Shown here in pieces: positions 9,251 to 17,061 of a stretch of 64,000 nt of DNA. The DNA lies in NCBI GenBank assembly GCA_963710315.1, contig CAVPZW010000008.1, positions 806,001 to 870,000 of the forward strand, in the 5' to 3' direction. Under the pieces are notes generated by a model, which worked only from the letters and a program-made list of their open reading frames with translations, did no database searches and was not told the origin of the DNA. Every line of letters begins with the position of its first letter. Position 1 is the first letter of the stretch. This DNA is from Palsa-360 sp963710315 (GTDB lineage: Bacteria; Acidobacteriota; Terriglobia; Acidiferrales; UBA7541). The position numbers and the translations under genes were made by a program.

Positions 9251-9748
9251 CTAGGGCTGGTCGAGTGTGTCAGGCTGCGCCACGATCAGCAGAACCATTC
9301 CCACGACCGTGAACATGCGGAAAGCCGCATCCTGGCCGTTCCAGGTTTTCGATTGCCACATCAGAAACCACTCCGCCCCTACGGACAGGAATGCGACCAG
9401 CCACATCATCAGGCTCAGCGTTAGCGCCGCGATGGAAATTCGTTTGGCCTGATGAAACGCCGCGGGAGTCCCTCGCAATGCCACGACCATGTGAACCGCG
9501 CCCCACCAGCACAAAAGCATGGTGATCGTTTCCCAAGTAATGATCGACAAATAGAAAGCGGTATGGATCAGGGGCGAGTTGATGGCGCGCCACATGCCAT
9601 GATTTCCGGGAAAGGTGGAGTCCATCATCAGCACGTGCCGCACGAATTGGTAGTTGGAGCCGTAATCCGTGACGTTGTTGAGGACCACCAGCGAATATAG
9701 AACGGCCACGCCAAACACCAGCACGGATTTGATTGCACGAAGGGTCAT
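9251..9748 (-). CDS. DUF2165 small integral membrane protein
   Basis: 165 residues with four predicted membrane helices (about residues 8-25, 62-85, 100-122, 138-158). The segments NNVTDYGSNYQFVRHVLMMD and WRAINSPLIHTAFYLSIITWE are characteristic of the DUF2165 family, which has no established function. Its ATG overlaps the TGA of the upstream molybdopterin/cytochrome gene by four bases (ATGA), so the two are translationally coupled. That coupling suggests the membrane protein could anchor or accept electrons from the cytochrome; this is inference. Confidence 0.85.
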   Translation of the reverse strand: MTLRAIKSVLVFGVAVLYSLVVLNNVTDYGSNYQFVRHVLMMDSTFPGNHGMWRAINSPLIHTAFYLSIITWETITMLLCWWGAVHMVVALRGTPAAFHQAKRISIAALTLSLMMWLVAFLSVGAEWFLMWQSKTWNGQDAAFRMFTVVGMVLLIVAQPDTLDQP

Positions 9749-10620
9749 GGTTTGCCTTGCCCGGAGAAAGTCCGGAAGTAAGCGGTCAGAGCCTCCATCG
9801 TGGCGTCATCGTATTCCGGATTGCCGGGCATCTGCGCGTGCGGATTCTTGGTGAATGGAGCGCGAATGTAGCCGGAAAAATCCTTGGGTGACGCTTCCGC
9901 AAAAGCGGCAAGCACATCCCAGGGCAAGCCAGACTTTTGGCCCCCCTCGCGGCCTGAGTTGTGGCAGCGATAGCAATTCTGTTGCGCGATGCGAAAGCCG
10001 TTTTGCACTTGGCGATCCTGCGCGTGCGGCCCTTGCGGGGCAATCGCGCCAAAGACGGTTTTCTCGTCGCGAAATTCGATGCGCACGACGCCCCAGGGAA
10101 TTTGCGCTTCATCCGCGTGAGACAGAATCTTGTAACTGGGCACAAATTTCGGATTGGAAATCATGTAAGGCCCCATATCGAACTTGTGTTCCTGGGAATC
10201 CTTCGGCCATCCGGCGGGCGGCTTGCCGTTTACTTCCAGCACCAGCACGGGATGATGGGCTGCGAGATAAGCTTGCGGATAGTTCGCGCGGTACTCGTCA
10301 TCGCAGATCGCCACAACCATGTCCTGGGCGGGAGACGCTCCCAGCGCGCTCGCCAGATCCTCAAGCTTCACCCCGCGAATCCTTGTTGGGCCCACGAAGT
10401 TCGTGTCGCCCGATGCCGTGAAGCTCACGAGGGGCATGGTCATCAGATCGTCGTGCGTGATGTAGCGCGTTGAATCGGGAGGAAGGCCCACAAGCGCTCC
10501 GCTCACTTCGAGGTCCGTGGGATGCTGTCTCTTTTCGTGCAATACGGGAGATGCTTGAGAGATCGACGCGGCGACAAGAAGCGCCGCAAAGGCTGCGAGG
10601 TATTTCAAAGAGAGACGCAT
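9745..10620 (-). CDS. Exported fusion of a molybdopterin-binding-like domain and cytochrome c
   Basis: The frame opens at 10653, but ATG 10620 starts a clean signal peptide (MRLSLKYLAAFAALLVAASISQAS), giving 291 residues. Residues ~25-170 resemble the oxidoreductase molybdopterin-binding fold (RIRGVKLEDLASALG, DDEYRANYP), though the usual cofactor Cys is not apparent. The C-terminal ~90 residues form a class I cytochrome c domain with haem motif CYRCH and a probable axial Met in HAQMPGNP. The protein is periplasmic. Its stop overlaps the DUF2165 start, so both form one redox operon. Alternative: a pure cytochrome with an unrelated N-domain. Confidence 0.8.
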   Translation of the reverse strand: MRLSLKYLAAFAALLVAASISQASPVLHEKRQHPTDLEVSGALVGLPPDSTRYITHDDLMTMPLVSFTASGDTNFVGPTRIRGVKLEDLASALGASPAQDMVVAICDDEYRANYPQAYLAAHHPVLVLEVNGKPPAGWPKDSQEHKFDMGPYMISNPKFVPSYKILSHADEAQIPWGVVRIEFRDEKTVFGAIAPQGPHAQDRQVQNGFRIAQQNCYRCHNSGREGGQKSGLPWDVLAAFAEASPKDFSGYIRAPFTKNPHAQMPGNPEYDDATMEALTAYFRTFSGQGKP

Positions 10621-10724
10621 GGCACATAGTAGCGCACGATTGCAGGGAGGCAAGCGGAAAATCCGCGAAGGGAATTGCTGTGCTAAACTGACGCGATTAT
10701 TTTCGATGGAGGTTGCCGGAAATT

Positions 10725-11186
10725 ATGGCTGCTGCGAGGATGGACGGAAAGTTGAATGAACTCGGCATCGTTCTTCCCGCGCTGCCTCAGCCGGGCGGCA
10801 ATTATCTTCCCGCTAGGACGGTTGGGCAGATGGTGTATCTGGCCGGCGTCATTTCGATTCGAGCCGGAGAAGTGATTGCCGGAACCGTGGGCGCGGGGCG
10901 CACGATTGAGGAAGGTTACTCCGCCGCTCGCGATTGCGCGCTGATTCAATTGGCGGTGCTGACGGCCCACCTCGGCTCGCTCGACAAAATAAAAAACATT
11001 GTGACCGTAAACGGATATGTGAATGCCGTGCCGGGTTTTCCGGACTCGCCCAAGGTCATCAATGGCGCGTCCGATCTTTTCGTTGAAATTTTTGGAGACG
11101 CAGGACGCCATGCTCGCACGGCGATTGGCGTCCCTGCGTTGCCGCGCAACGCGCTGGTCGAATTGCAAATGACGGTGGAGGTATAA
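10725..11186 (+). CDS. RidA/YjgF/UK114-family protein
   Basis: RidA proteins hydrolyse reactive enamine/imine intermediates or act in related deaminations. ATG 10725 has GGAGG 12 bases upstream; the in-frame TTG at 10713 abuts that site and is rejected. The 154-residue protein belongs to the longer subgroup (GIVLPALPQPGGNYLPARTVGQMVYLAG). The conserved Arg-containing C-terminus reads ARTAIGVPALPRNALVELQMTVEV. The acetamidase gene starts 8 bases after its stop, so they are co-transcribed. The pairing with an amidase and an HpxZ-like gene suggests nitrogen-compound breakdown. Confidence 0.9.
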   Translation: MAAARMDGKLNELGIVLPALPQPGGNYLPARTVGQMVYLAGVISIRAGEVIAGTVGAGRTIEEGYSAARDCALIQLAVLTAHLGSLDKIKNIVTVNGYVNAVPGFPDSPKVINGASDLFVEIFGDAGRHARTAIGVPALPRNALVELQMTVEV

Positions 11187-11194
11187 ACAGGCCC

Positions 11195-12133
11195 ATGGCT
11201 GATCACTCTGTAAGTGCGGAACCCACTCACTCCTGCTGGAACCGCGCGCTAAAGCCGCGCCTGCACGTTGCTCCCGGCGACACCGTTCACATGGAATGCG
11301 TGGATTCCAGCGGAGCGCAAGTGCACCCGGCCATGACGCTTGCGGAATATTTGAAAATCGATCGCAACCGCATTCACGCACTGACCGGGCCTGTTTACGT
11401 CGATGGCGCCGAGCCGGGCGACGTTTTGCAGGTGGATGTGCTGGAAGTGGCGCACAAGGGCTGGGGCTGGACCAGCGTGGTGCCGGGCCTCGGTTTCTTG
11501 AAGCAGCGTTTTACGGAACCATTTTTCTTTGTTTGGAAAATGGAAGGCGAATTCAGCAAATCGATTCCGCCTGCCGTGGTGCCCTTGCGGCCATTTTGCG
11601 GAGTGATGGGCGTTGCGCCTGCGGAAGATGGAGAGTTTCGCACGCGTCCGCCCGGAATTTTCGGTGGCAACATGGATGTGCGCGAGCTGTGCACCGGCGC
11701 AACTTTGTATTTGCCGGTGCTCAATCGCGGCGCACTTTTTTCCGCGGGCGATGCCCACGGTGCGCAGGGCGATGGAGAAGTGTGCATCAACGGAATTGAG
11801 TGCCCCGCGGACGTGACGTTGCGCTTTCAGGTTCACAAGCAGCGCGCTCTTCCCGGGCCCATGTTGGAAACTCCGGCGGGGCGCAGGCATGAGTCCGCGT
11901 CAGGCGAATGGATCGTGGTCGAGTCCTCGAACGATGCCGCGGGTGCCGCTCGCGCGGCCACTTCGCGCATGATCGATTTGCTGGTCGATCGCTGGGGCTT
12001 CAGCGCGGTGCACGCCTATCTGCTTTGCAGCGTGGCCATGAACCTGCGCTTCAGCCAAGTCGTGAATGAGCCGATGTTCACGGTTTCGGCGGCAATCTCG
12101 AAGCAAGTTCTTCCCGCAAGGAAACTTTTCTAG
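11195..12133 (+). CDS. Acetamidase/formamidase family hydrolase
   Basis: FmdA/AmdA-family enzymes hydrolyse short amides to ammonia and an acid. Family signatures are clear: VHPAMTLAEYLKID-like start, TGPVYVDGAEPGDVLQVDVLE (residues ~65-88), the GGNMDVRELCTGATLYLPV core (~155-175) and FSAGDAHGAQGDGEV (~180-195). At 312 residues it is slightly shorter than formamidases (~400) and closer to the compact acetamidase type. It sits 8 bases after ridA and before an HpxZ/AtzH-like gene, from which a hairpin repeat separates it. Exact substrate is not readable. Confidence 0.9.
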   Translation: MADHSVSAEPTHSCWNRALKPRLHVAPGDTVHMECVDSSGAQVHPAMTLAEYLKIDRNRIHALTGPVYVDGAEPGDVLQVDVLEVAHKGWGWTSVVPGLGFLKQRFTEPFFFVWKMEGEFSKSIPPAVVPLRPFCGVMGVAPAEDGEFRTRPPGIFGGNMDVRELCTGATLYLPVLNRGALFSAGDAHGAQGDGEVCINGIECPADVTLRFQVHKQRALPGPMLETPAGRRHESASGEWIVVESSNDAAGAARAATSRMIDLLVDRWGFSAVHAYLLCSVAMNLRFSQVVNEPMFTVSAAISKQVLPARKLF

Positions 12134-12137
12134 AAAA

Positions 12138-12210
12138 GTAGCACAGGCTTCAGCCTGTGGGTTTTGACGTTGCTGGTGCGGAAATTCCACAGCCTGAAGC
12201 TCATGCTACC
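12138..12210. repeat. Dispersed inverted-repeat element, family A
   Basis: Imperfect arms of 23 bases: left begins GTAGCACAGGCTTCAGCC, right ends CTGAAGCTCATGCTAC, with a loop of about 27 bases. It lies in the gap between the acetamidase and HpxZ-like genes and could attenuate read-through. Confidence 0.85.
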
Positions 12211-12224
12211 AAGGCGAACCCATT

Positions 12225-12605
12225 ATGAATACCAATGATCCTGAAGTAGTGGCGGAGTTGCAGCAGCTCTATCCAAAGTACGAAGCCGCGCTCATGGCCA
12301 ACGATGCGGAGACGCTGACGCGAATGTTTTGGGCTTCGCCGCACGCAATGCGTTTTGGAGTCACTGAGAATTTGTACGGCATTGAGGAGATTGAGGCGTT
12401 TCGCAAAGGTCGCTCGGCGGCCAATCTGGCGCGAACGGTGCGGCGGCTGGACATCGTCACATTCGGGCGCGACTTCGGCAGCATAACGCTGGAATTCAAG
12501 CGCACTGTGAATGCAAAAACAACTTCAGGGCGGCAAAGCCAGGTGTGGGTTCGATTTCCCGAGGGTTGGCGAATCGTCTCCGCGCACGTCTCGGTTTTGC
12601 CGTAG
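12225..12605 (+). CDS. AtzH/HpxZ-like (DUF3225) NTF2-fold protein
   Basis: 126 residues of the SnoaL/NTF2-like fold. Signature segments are PEVVAELQQLYPKYEAALMANDAETLTRMFW, RFGVTENLYGIEEIEAFR and the C-terminal WVRFPEGWRIVSAHVS. HpxZ is linked to oxalurate/purine breakdown and AtzH to cyanuric-acid/amidase pathways, usually beside an amidase. The acetamidase/formamidase gene directly upstream fits that pattern. A degradation role for ureido or amide nitrogen compounds is therefore likely, but the pathway is inferred. Confidence 0.85.
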   Translation: MNTNDPEVVAELQQLYPKYEAALMANDAETLTRMFWASPHAMRFGVTENLYGIEEIEAFRKGRSAANLARTVRRLDIVTFGRDFGSITLEFKRTVNAKTTSGRQSQVWVRFPEGWRIVSAHVSVLP

Positions 12606-12690
12606 GTTTGAGTGGCGCGGGCTTCAGCCTGCGGGGGTTAGGCCTAGCAAGGACAAGAATCCGCAGGCTGAAGCCCGCGCCACTCAAACC
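12605..12690. repeat. Dispersed inverted-repeat element, family A (perfect 30-base arms)
   Basis: Arms 12605-12634 and 12661-12690 are perfect reverse complements over 30 bases around GCGGGCTTCAGCCTGCGG; the loop is 26 bases. It fills the convergent gap between the HpxZ-like gene (+) and the aldo/keto reductase (-). The outer end of the right arm supplies the TGA stop of the reductase gene (12684-12686). Confidence 0.95.
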
Positions 12691-13637
12691 TGCGCGCTGG
12701 CCTGATTGAGAAGCTCGATGGACTCGCGGTCCAACACCAGGTCCACGGAAGAAATCAAATCCTTCAACTGCTCAAGATTTGTGGCGCTGACGATGGGCGC
12801 GGTGATGCTAGGGCGCGCCAGAAGCCACGCAAGAGAAATTCTGGCAGGCGTGGCGTTGAATTTCTTTGCGACTTTGTCCAGCGCGTCTAAAATCTTGAAG
12901 CCGCGTTCGTTCAGATATTTTGTCACGCTTCGAGCGCGCGCTTTTCCCGCCGTATCGCTTTCCGACCGGTACTTGCCGGAAAGAAAACCGCTAGCCAGAG
13001 GCCAATAATTAATAACGCCGAGTCCTTCTTTTACGCATACCGGCTCAAGGTTTGTTTCATATTCGCCGCGCTCGATGAGACTGTAATTGGGCTGAAGTGT
13101 TTGATACGCAGGCAGGCCGGATTTTCTGCTCGTCTCCAGCGCGGCCGCGAGTCTTTCCGCCTTGTGGTTGGACGCACCGATGGCCCTTACTTTCCCTTGC
13201 TTGATCAGCTCGGCGTAGGCTCCCAGAGTTTCCTCCAGCGGCGTTTCCGGATCGTCGGTGTGCGACTGATACAGATCGATGTAATCCGTCTGCAGCCTCC
13301 GCAGAGAGTCTTCCGCGGAACGCAGGATGTGCAATTTTGAGAGGCCTTTTTTGCCCTCGCCCATGTCCATGCCGACTTTGGTCGCCACAATAATTTGATT
13401 TCGATTCCCGCGCTGCCTCATCCAATTACCAATAATTATTTCCGACTCGCCGCCCGTGTGGCCCGGCGCCCATCTGGAATAGGTGTCCGCCGTATCGATG
13501 GCATTGAAGCCCGCGGCTGCAAAGGCATCGAGCAACTGGAACGAAGTGGCTTGATCCGCAGTCCAGCCGAAAACGTTTCCTCCGAAAATCAGAGGAGCTA
13601 TCTCCATTCCCGTCTTGCCCAGCTTGCGCTTTTTCAT
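12684..13637 (-). CDS. Aldo/keto reductase
   Basis: NAD(P)H-dependent oxidoreductase of the AKR superfamily, about 317 residues from ATG 13637 (the frame extends to a TTG at 13664; the ATG has a GAAAGG site and starts the family motif MKKRKLGKTGMEIAPL). The catalytic tetrad is visible: Asp and Tyr in DTADTYS, Lys in VATKVG, His in YQSHTDD. The cofactor-binding C-terminal part reads ITAPIVSATNLEQLKDLI. Substrate unknown. Its stop codon lies inside a family A repeat arm. Confidence 0.93.
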   Translation of the reverse strand: MKKRKLGKTGMEIAPLIFGGNVFGWTADQATSFQLLDAFAAAGFNAIDTADTYSRWAPGHTGGESEIIIGNWMRQRGNRNQIIVATKVGMDMGEGKKGLSKLHILRSAEDSLRRLQTDYIDLYQSHTDDPETPLEETLGAYAELIKQGKVRAIGASNHKAERLAAALETSRKSGLPAYQTLQPNYSLIERGEYETNLEPVCVKEGLGVINYWPLASGFLSGKYRSESDTAGKARARSVTKYLNERGFKILDALDKVAKKFNATPARISLAWLLARPSITAPIVSATNLEQLKDLISSVDLVLDRESIELLNQASAQV

Positions 13638-13715
13638 CTTGAGCCTTTCTTCCGCGCTACTCAATTCTCAGAACGAGTTGGATTATATCCGAGTCGGAGT
13701 GGCGCACGGCGCGCA

Positions 13716-13815
13716 AGTAGCACGGCCACTCTTGGCTGTGCGGTTTTTGCAATGCATGGCGTTATGAGTGAGCGAAAGTTGAGAAAACCGCACAGCCAAG
13801 AGTGGCCGTGCTACT
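13716..13815. repeat. Dispersed inverted-repeat element, family B (perfect 32-base arms)
   Basis: Arms 13716-13747 and 13784-13815 are perfect reverse complements (outer end AGTAGCACGGCCACTCTTGG); the loop is 36 bases. The sequence is unrelated to family A except for the outer GTAGCAC-like end. It lies between the aldo/keto reductase start (-) and queG (+). Confidence 0.95.
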
Positions 13816-13835
13816 AAAACCTTCCGCCAATTGAC

Positions 13836-13925
13836 TTTTTGCGCAGCCTGTTCAGCTTGTCTTCTTTTGACTTCTGCCAGCGCCGCAAAAATCAAAACAA
13901 GACAGGCTGAAGCCTGTCCTACTAA
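13836..13925. repeat. Dispersed inverted-repeat element, family A (one decayed arm)
   Basis: The right arm (from about 13893) reads CAAGACAGGCTGAAGCCTGT and continues to CCTACT. The left arm near 13838-13864 matches it imperfectly (TTCAGC..GTCTT.TTTTGA). It lies directly next to the family B element and ends ten bases before the queG start codon. Confidence 0.8.
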
Positions 13926-13934
13926 AATCGATCC

Positions 13935-15092
13935 ATGACAACAGTCAACCCCGCCTCGCGAGTCATCGAGCTTGCCCGCGCTGCGGGATTCGATCTTTGC
14001 GGCATCGCGCCTGCCGCCGAGTTCCCCGAGCTTGCGCACCTGGAGGAATGGCTCGATCGGGGCCACGCGGGAGAAATGCGCTACCTGCACGATGCGCGCC
14101 GCCGTTCGCCGGCTCTGGCGATGCAAGGTGCGCGCAGCGTGATCGTATGCGCGCTCAACTACAATACCGCGGTTCCCCTATCGACCGAAGCGCACGCCCT
14201 GCCGGGCCAGGAAGCAGGGCCGCGCGGCTGGATTTCCCGCTATGCCTGGGGCGACGACTATCACAACGTGCTGGGCGAAAAACTGGAGCCGTTGATCCAA
14301 AAGTTGCGTGGCGAATTTCCGGAGCTATTCGAGGCGCGAGCCTATGTAGATACCGGACCAATCGTCGAGCGCGTGGCCGCGAAATATGCGGGGCTTGGCT
14401 GGCTCGCAAAGAACACCTGCCTCATCAATGAAGAAGCGGGTTCCTGGCTGTTCCTCGGCACGATCGTGACAACCCTGGAGCTCGTGGCGTCTCCCGAAAC
14501 GGCAGAAATGCCGGCGCCGGATTTGTGTGGAAACTGCAGCCTGTGCATCGACGCGTGCCCTACAGGCGCCATTGTCGAGCCGTACGTTCTGGACGCGCGG
14601 CGCTGCATTTCCTATTTGACCATCGAGCTGCGCGGCGCGATTCCGCCCGATTTGCGCGAGCCTATCGGGCGGCACGTCTTCGGCTGCGACATCTGCCAGG
14701 ACGTTTGCCCATGGAATCGCCGCGCGCCGGTGACGGCGCTGCCAAATTTCCAGCCGCGCCGCCACGCCGAGCACTCGCTTTTTTCACCGGAGCTGGAATG
14801 GCTGCTCTCGCTCAGCCAGGAGGAGTTCAGCGCCGCATTTCGCGGAAGCCCCGTGAAGCGCACGAAATGGCGCGGTCTTGTGCGCAATGCCTGCGTAGCC
14901 ATCGGAAATTCCGGCCTGCGCGCGGGAGAGCCGCGCTATGCGGAAATCTGCGCGCGGCTTTCAGAATTGGCCGAGTCCGAAGACGCCATCCTGGCCGAGC
15001 ACGCGCTGTGGGCAATGGAGCGATTGGGATTCGCTGCCAAGCTTCCACAGGCTTCCGCCGTGCCGGTTGTGCCGCCCGGTAGTCGGAGTTAG
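13935..15092 (+). CDS. queG: Epoxyqueuosine reductase QueG
   Basis: Catalyses the last step of queuosine synthesis in tRNA, reducing epoxyqueuosine with cobalamin and two 4Fe-4S clusters. N-terminal domain: FDLCGIAPAAEFPE and RSVIVCALNY. VDTGPIVERVAAKYAGLGWLAKN (residues 138-160) holds the conserved Asp. Clusters: Cys 198, 201, 204, 208 (CGNCSLCIDACP) and Cys 251, 254, 258 (CDICQDVCPWN), with Cys 224. A C-terminal HEAT-like segment (HALWAMERLG) is present. Length 385 is usual. queF is also in this window (56.3 kb), supporting a full queuosine pathway. Confidence 0.96.
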   Translation: MTTVNPASRVIELARAAGFDLCGIAPAAEFPELAHLEEWLDRGHAGEMRYLHDARRRSPALAMQGARSVIVCALNYNTAVPLSTEAHALPGQEAGPRGWISRYAWGDDYHNVLGEKLEPLIQKLRGEFPELFEARAYVDTGPIVERVAAKYAGLGWLAKNTCLINEEAGSWLFLGTIVTTLELVASPETAEMPAPDLCGNCSLCIDACPTGAIVEPYVLDARRCISYLTIELRGAIPPDLREPIGRHVFGCDICQDVCPWNRRAPVTALPNFQPRRHAEHSLFSPELEWLLSLSQEEFSAAFRGSPVKRTKWRGLVRNACVAIGNSGLRAGEPRYAEICARLSELAESEDAILAEHALWAMERLGFAAKLPQASAVPVVPPGSRS

Positions 15093-15147
15093 AATGCAGG
15101 TGCCCAGTGACACTGAGCTATCATCCAAGTCTGGTAAGGAGGTATCC

Positions 15148-15795
15148 ATGTCACAACTGGCTGCTACGCCACAAAAGGAGGGTCCTTTGGCCCACGTTCT
15201 TCCCCCGCTCCCTTACGCCACCGACGCGCTGGAGCCCTACATCGATAAAATGACGATGGAAATTCATCACGGAAAACACCATGCCGCCTACGTAACGAAC
15301 TTGAACAAGGCGCTCGAGCCGCACGCCGATCTGCAAGCTTTGTCGATCGATCAGCTGCTCAAGAGCCTTGATCAAGTTCCCGAAAATATCCGCACCGCTG
15401 TCCGCAACAATGGCGGCGGCCACTGGAATCACTCCATGTTCTGGAAACTGATGAAGAAGGGCGGAGGAGGCGAACCCTCGGGCGCGCTGGCGGATGCCAT
15501 CAAGGCTGCTTTCGGCTCGTTTGCCGATTTCAAAACGAAATTCGCCGCGGCTGGAGTTGGCCGTTTCGGCTCAGGCTGGGCTTGGCTTATCGTCAAGGAC
15601 GGCAAGCTGGCCATTGAATCCACACCGAACCAGGACAATCCGCTGATGGCCGGCGGGAACGCCATCCTTGGTCTGGACGTCTGGGAACACGCCTACTACT
15701 TGAAATATCAAAACCGCCGCCCGGATTATATCGAGGCGTGGTGGAACGTAGTCAACTGGGACGAAGTCGTAAGCCACTTCTCGGCAGCGAAATAG
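15148..15795 (+). CDS. sodA: Superoxide dismutase (Mn/Fe type)
   Basis: Converts superoxide to hydrogen peroxide and oxygen. ATG 15148 is chosen because AAGGAGGT lies 5-8 bases upstream, although the frame is open further 5'; this gives 215 residues. Metal ligands are His40 (MEIHHGKHHAAYV), His95 (HWNHSMFW), Asp177 and His181 (DVWEHAYY). The segment STPNQDNPL, with its Gln, is more typical of Mn- than Fe-SOD. No signal peptide, so cytoplasmic. It follows queG closely on the same strand and ends at a strong hairpin terminator. Confidence 0.97.
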   Translation: MSQLAATPQKEGPLAHVLPPLPYATDALEPYIDKMTMEIHHGKHHAAYVTNLNKALEPHADLQALSIDQLLKSLDQVPENIRTAVRNNGGGHWNHSMFWKLMKKGGGGEPSGALADAIKAAFGSFADFKTKFAAAGVGRFGSGWAWLIVKDGKLAIESTPNQDNPLMAGGNAILGLDVWEHAYYLKYQNRRPDYIEAWWNVVNWDEVVSHFSAAK

Positions 15796-15866
15796 TTCTC
15801 TCGATCGGAAATTTCACCGGCAAGTTGCGCGGCTTTTCGCGCCGGTGTGATTTTCAAAATGATTGG

Positions 15867-15915
15867 AAAAATCAGCGGCCCATCCGGATGGAAATTCGGA
15901 TGGGCCGCTGATTTT
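15867..15915. terminator. Bidirectional hairpin terminator between sodA and the LuxR-type gene
   Basis: A perfect stem of about 19 bases (AAATCAGCGGCCCATCCG on the left, its complement on the right) with an 11-base loop and A-run/T-run flanks. It sits between the convergent ends of sodA (+) and the regulator gene (-) and should stop transcription from both sides. Confidence 0.9.
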
Positions 15916-15931
15916 GATCAGTACTGGCGGC

Positions 15932-16618
15932 CTAGGTGGCGTACCGTTCGCGTGGAAACATCGGCAAAAGGCGGTTGCGCGAGCGCGGTGCTTCTCGGGG
16001 AGGAGCGATTGTGCTCTCAGGCTCGCTCTGCGCGGGCGCATCTTCCTGCGCGGCTTGCTGCGGGCGAACCGGGAAGCCGAACAAAGTTTCCGGGGCATGC
16101 TGCATGGAAGAAGGAAGAGACGGCATGCGGCCAAGGGATGCTTCGCGGCTGAGCGCAACGCGATCGGAGACTCCGAATTTAGCCAGCAAGGAAGATACGT
16201 GGAACTTTACCGTGCGTTCCGCCACGTTGAGTTTCGCGGCGATTTCCTTGTTGGCGAAACCCTGGAGAACGCAGTCCAGCACTTCCTGTTCGCGGCGGCT
16301 TACTTTTACGCCCGCTCCAAGAGCGCGGCCCGCGGCCAGAAGTTCCTGAGCGCGCTCCGCGGCGGCGTCCAGAAGCGACTCGCGAGGAACCACCAATAGT
16401 TCGTAATCTTCGGGGGCCTGGCCTCGCACCAGGCAATGCACGGCCAGCAAGCCGGCTACTTTTTCAACCGGCATGCCGCCATCGGGATCCGCATCGACTC
16501 GGAAGCGCACCGCGCCGGAGGATCGCTCACACAAAACAAAACTTTGCATGAGAAAAGGTGATTGTTGATCTTGCGCCTTAACGAATTGTTTTTGTTTTCG
16601 TAACAATGTTGGCCTCAT
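15932..16618 (-). CDS. LuxR-type HTH transcriptional regulator
   Basis: A LuxR/NarL-type HTH lies at about residues 105-165 (VSRREQEVLDCVLQGFANKEIAAKLNVAERTVKFHVSSLLAKFGVSDR). The N-terminal ~100 residues are short and lack a phosphoacceptor receiver pattern or an autoinducer-binding domain. The Pro/Ser/Arg-rich C-terminal ~60 residues are unusual for the family. The start is uncertain: ATG 16618 or internal ATG 16549 (MQSFVLCERSSG), neither with a strong ribosome site. A perfect 7-base dyad stands just upstream and may be an operator. Targets unknown. Confidence 0.85.
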   Translation of the reverse strand: MRPTLLRKQKQFVKAQDQQSPFLMQSFVLCERSSGAVRFRVDADPDGGMPVEKVAGLLAVHCLVRGQAPEDYELLVVPRESLLDAAAERAQELLAAGRALGAGVKVSRREQEVLDCVLQGFANKEIAAKLNVAERTVKFHVSSLLAKFGVSDRVALSREASLGRMPSLPSSMQHAPETLFGFPVRPQQAAQEDAPAQSEPESTIAPPREAPRSRNRLLPMFPRERYAT

Positions 16619-17061
16619 AGTTTTCAGTCCGAGCCGGGGAGAAGGACCAATTTTAGTTTTATTAGTTCAACGTGAACTAGCGCGGGCAATTAGCGAGAAT
16701 CGCCACGGATTGCAAGCTGGAACGCCAGTGGACCGGGGTAGGGGGTCGATTCCGAGTGCGAATCTGCGTCCCTGGCTTCCGCTCGGAAAAATGCACGCCA
16801 TGCCTCTTGGCATGGCCAACCGCTGCGCAAGATTCGAAATAACACAGACTCCATGCAACCTGGCTACCATTCGGCGGATGAATTTTCCGGTGCACATTCA
16901 GAAGGAGTTGCCCGGAAATTCAAAAATCGGGCCGCATGGTTTCTTGTAGAGATTTCCTTGAACCGGAAAAAAGTTCACTGTGGAACGGATGATTTCTCTG
17001 GCTACCGTCCGCATGGCATACAATGCCGAATCGGAAAATGCGGGCAATAGAAGGGGGCGTT
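16619..17061. other. Divergent intergenic region with one operator-like dyad
   Basis: About 440 bases between the LuxR-type gene (-) and the PuuD-like gene (+). I see no gene here. The notable element is the dyad at 16663-16679; otherwise the stretch should carry both promoters. Confidence 0.4.
16663..16679. promoter_or_regulatory. Operator-like palindrome upstream of the LuxR-type gene
   Basis: TAGTTCA-ACG-TGAACTA is a perfect 7+3+7 dyad 45 bases before the regulator's start codon. The GTTC...GAAC core is of a kind bound by LexA- or XRE/TetR-type repressors. The binding protein is not known. Confidence 0.45.
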
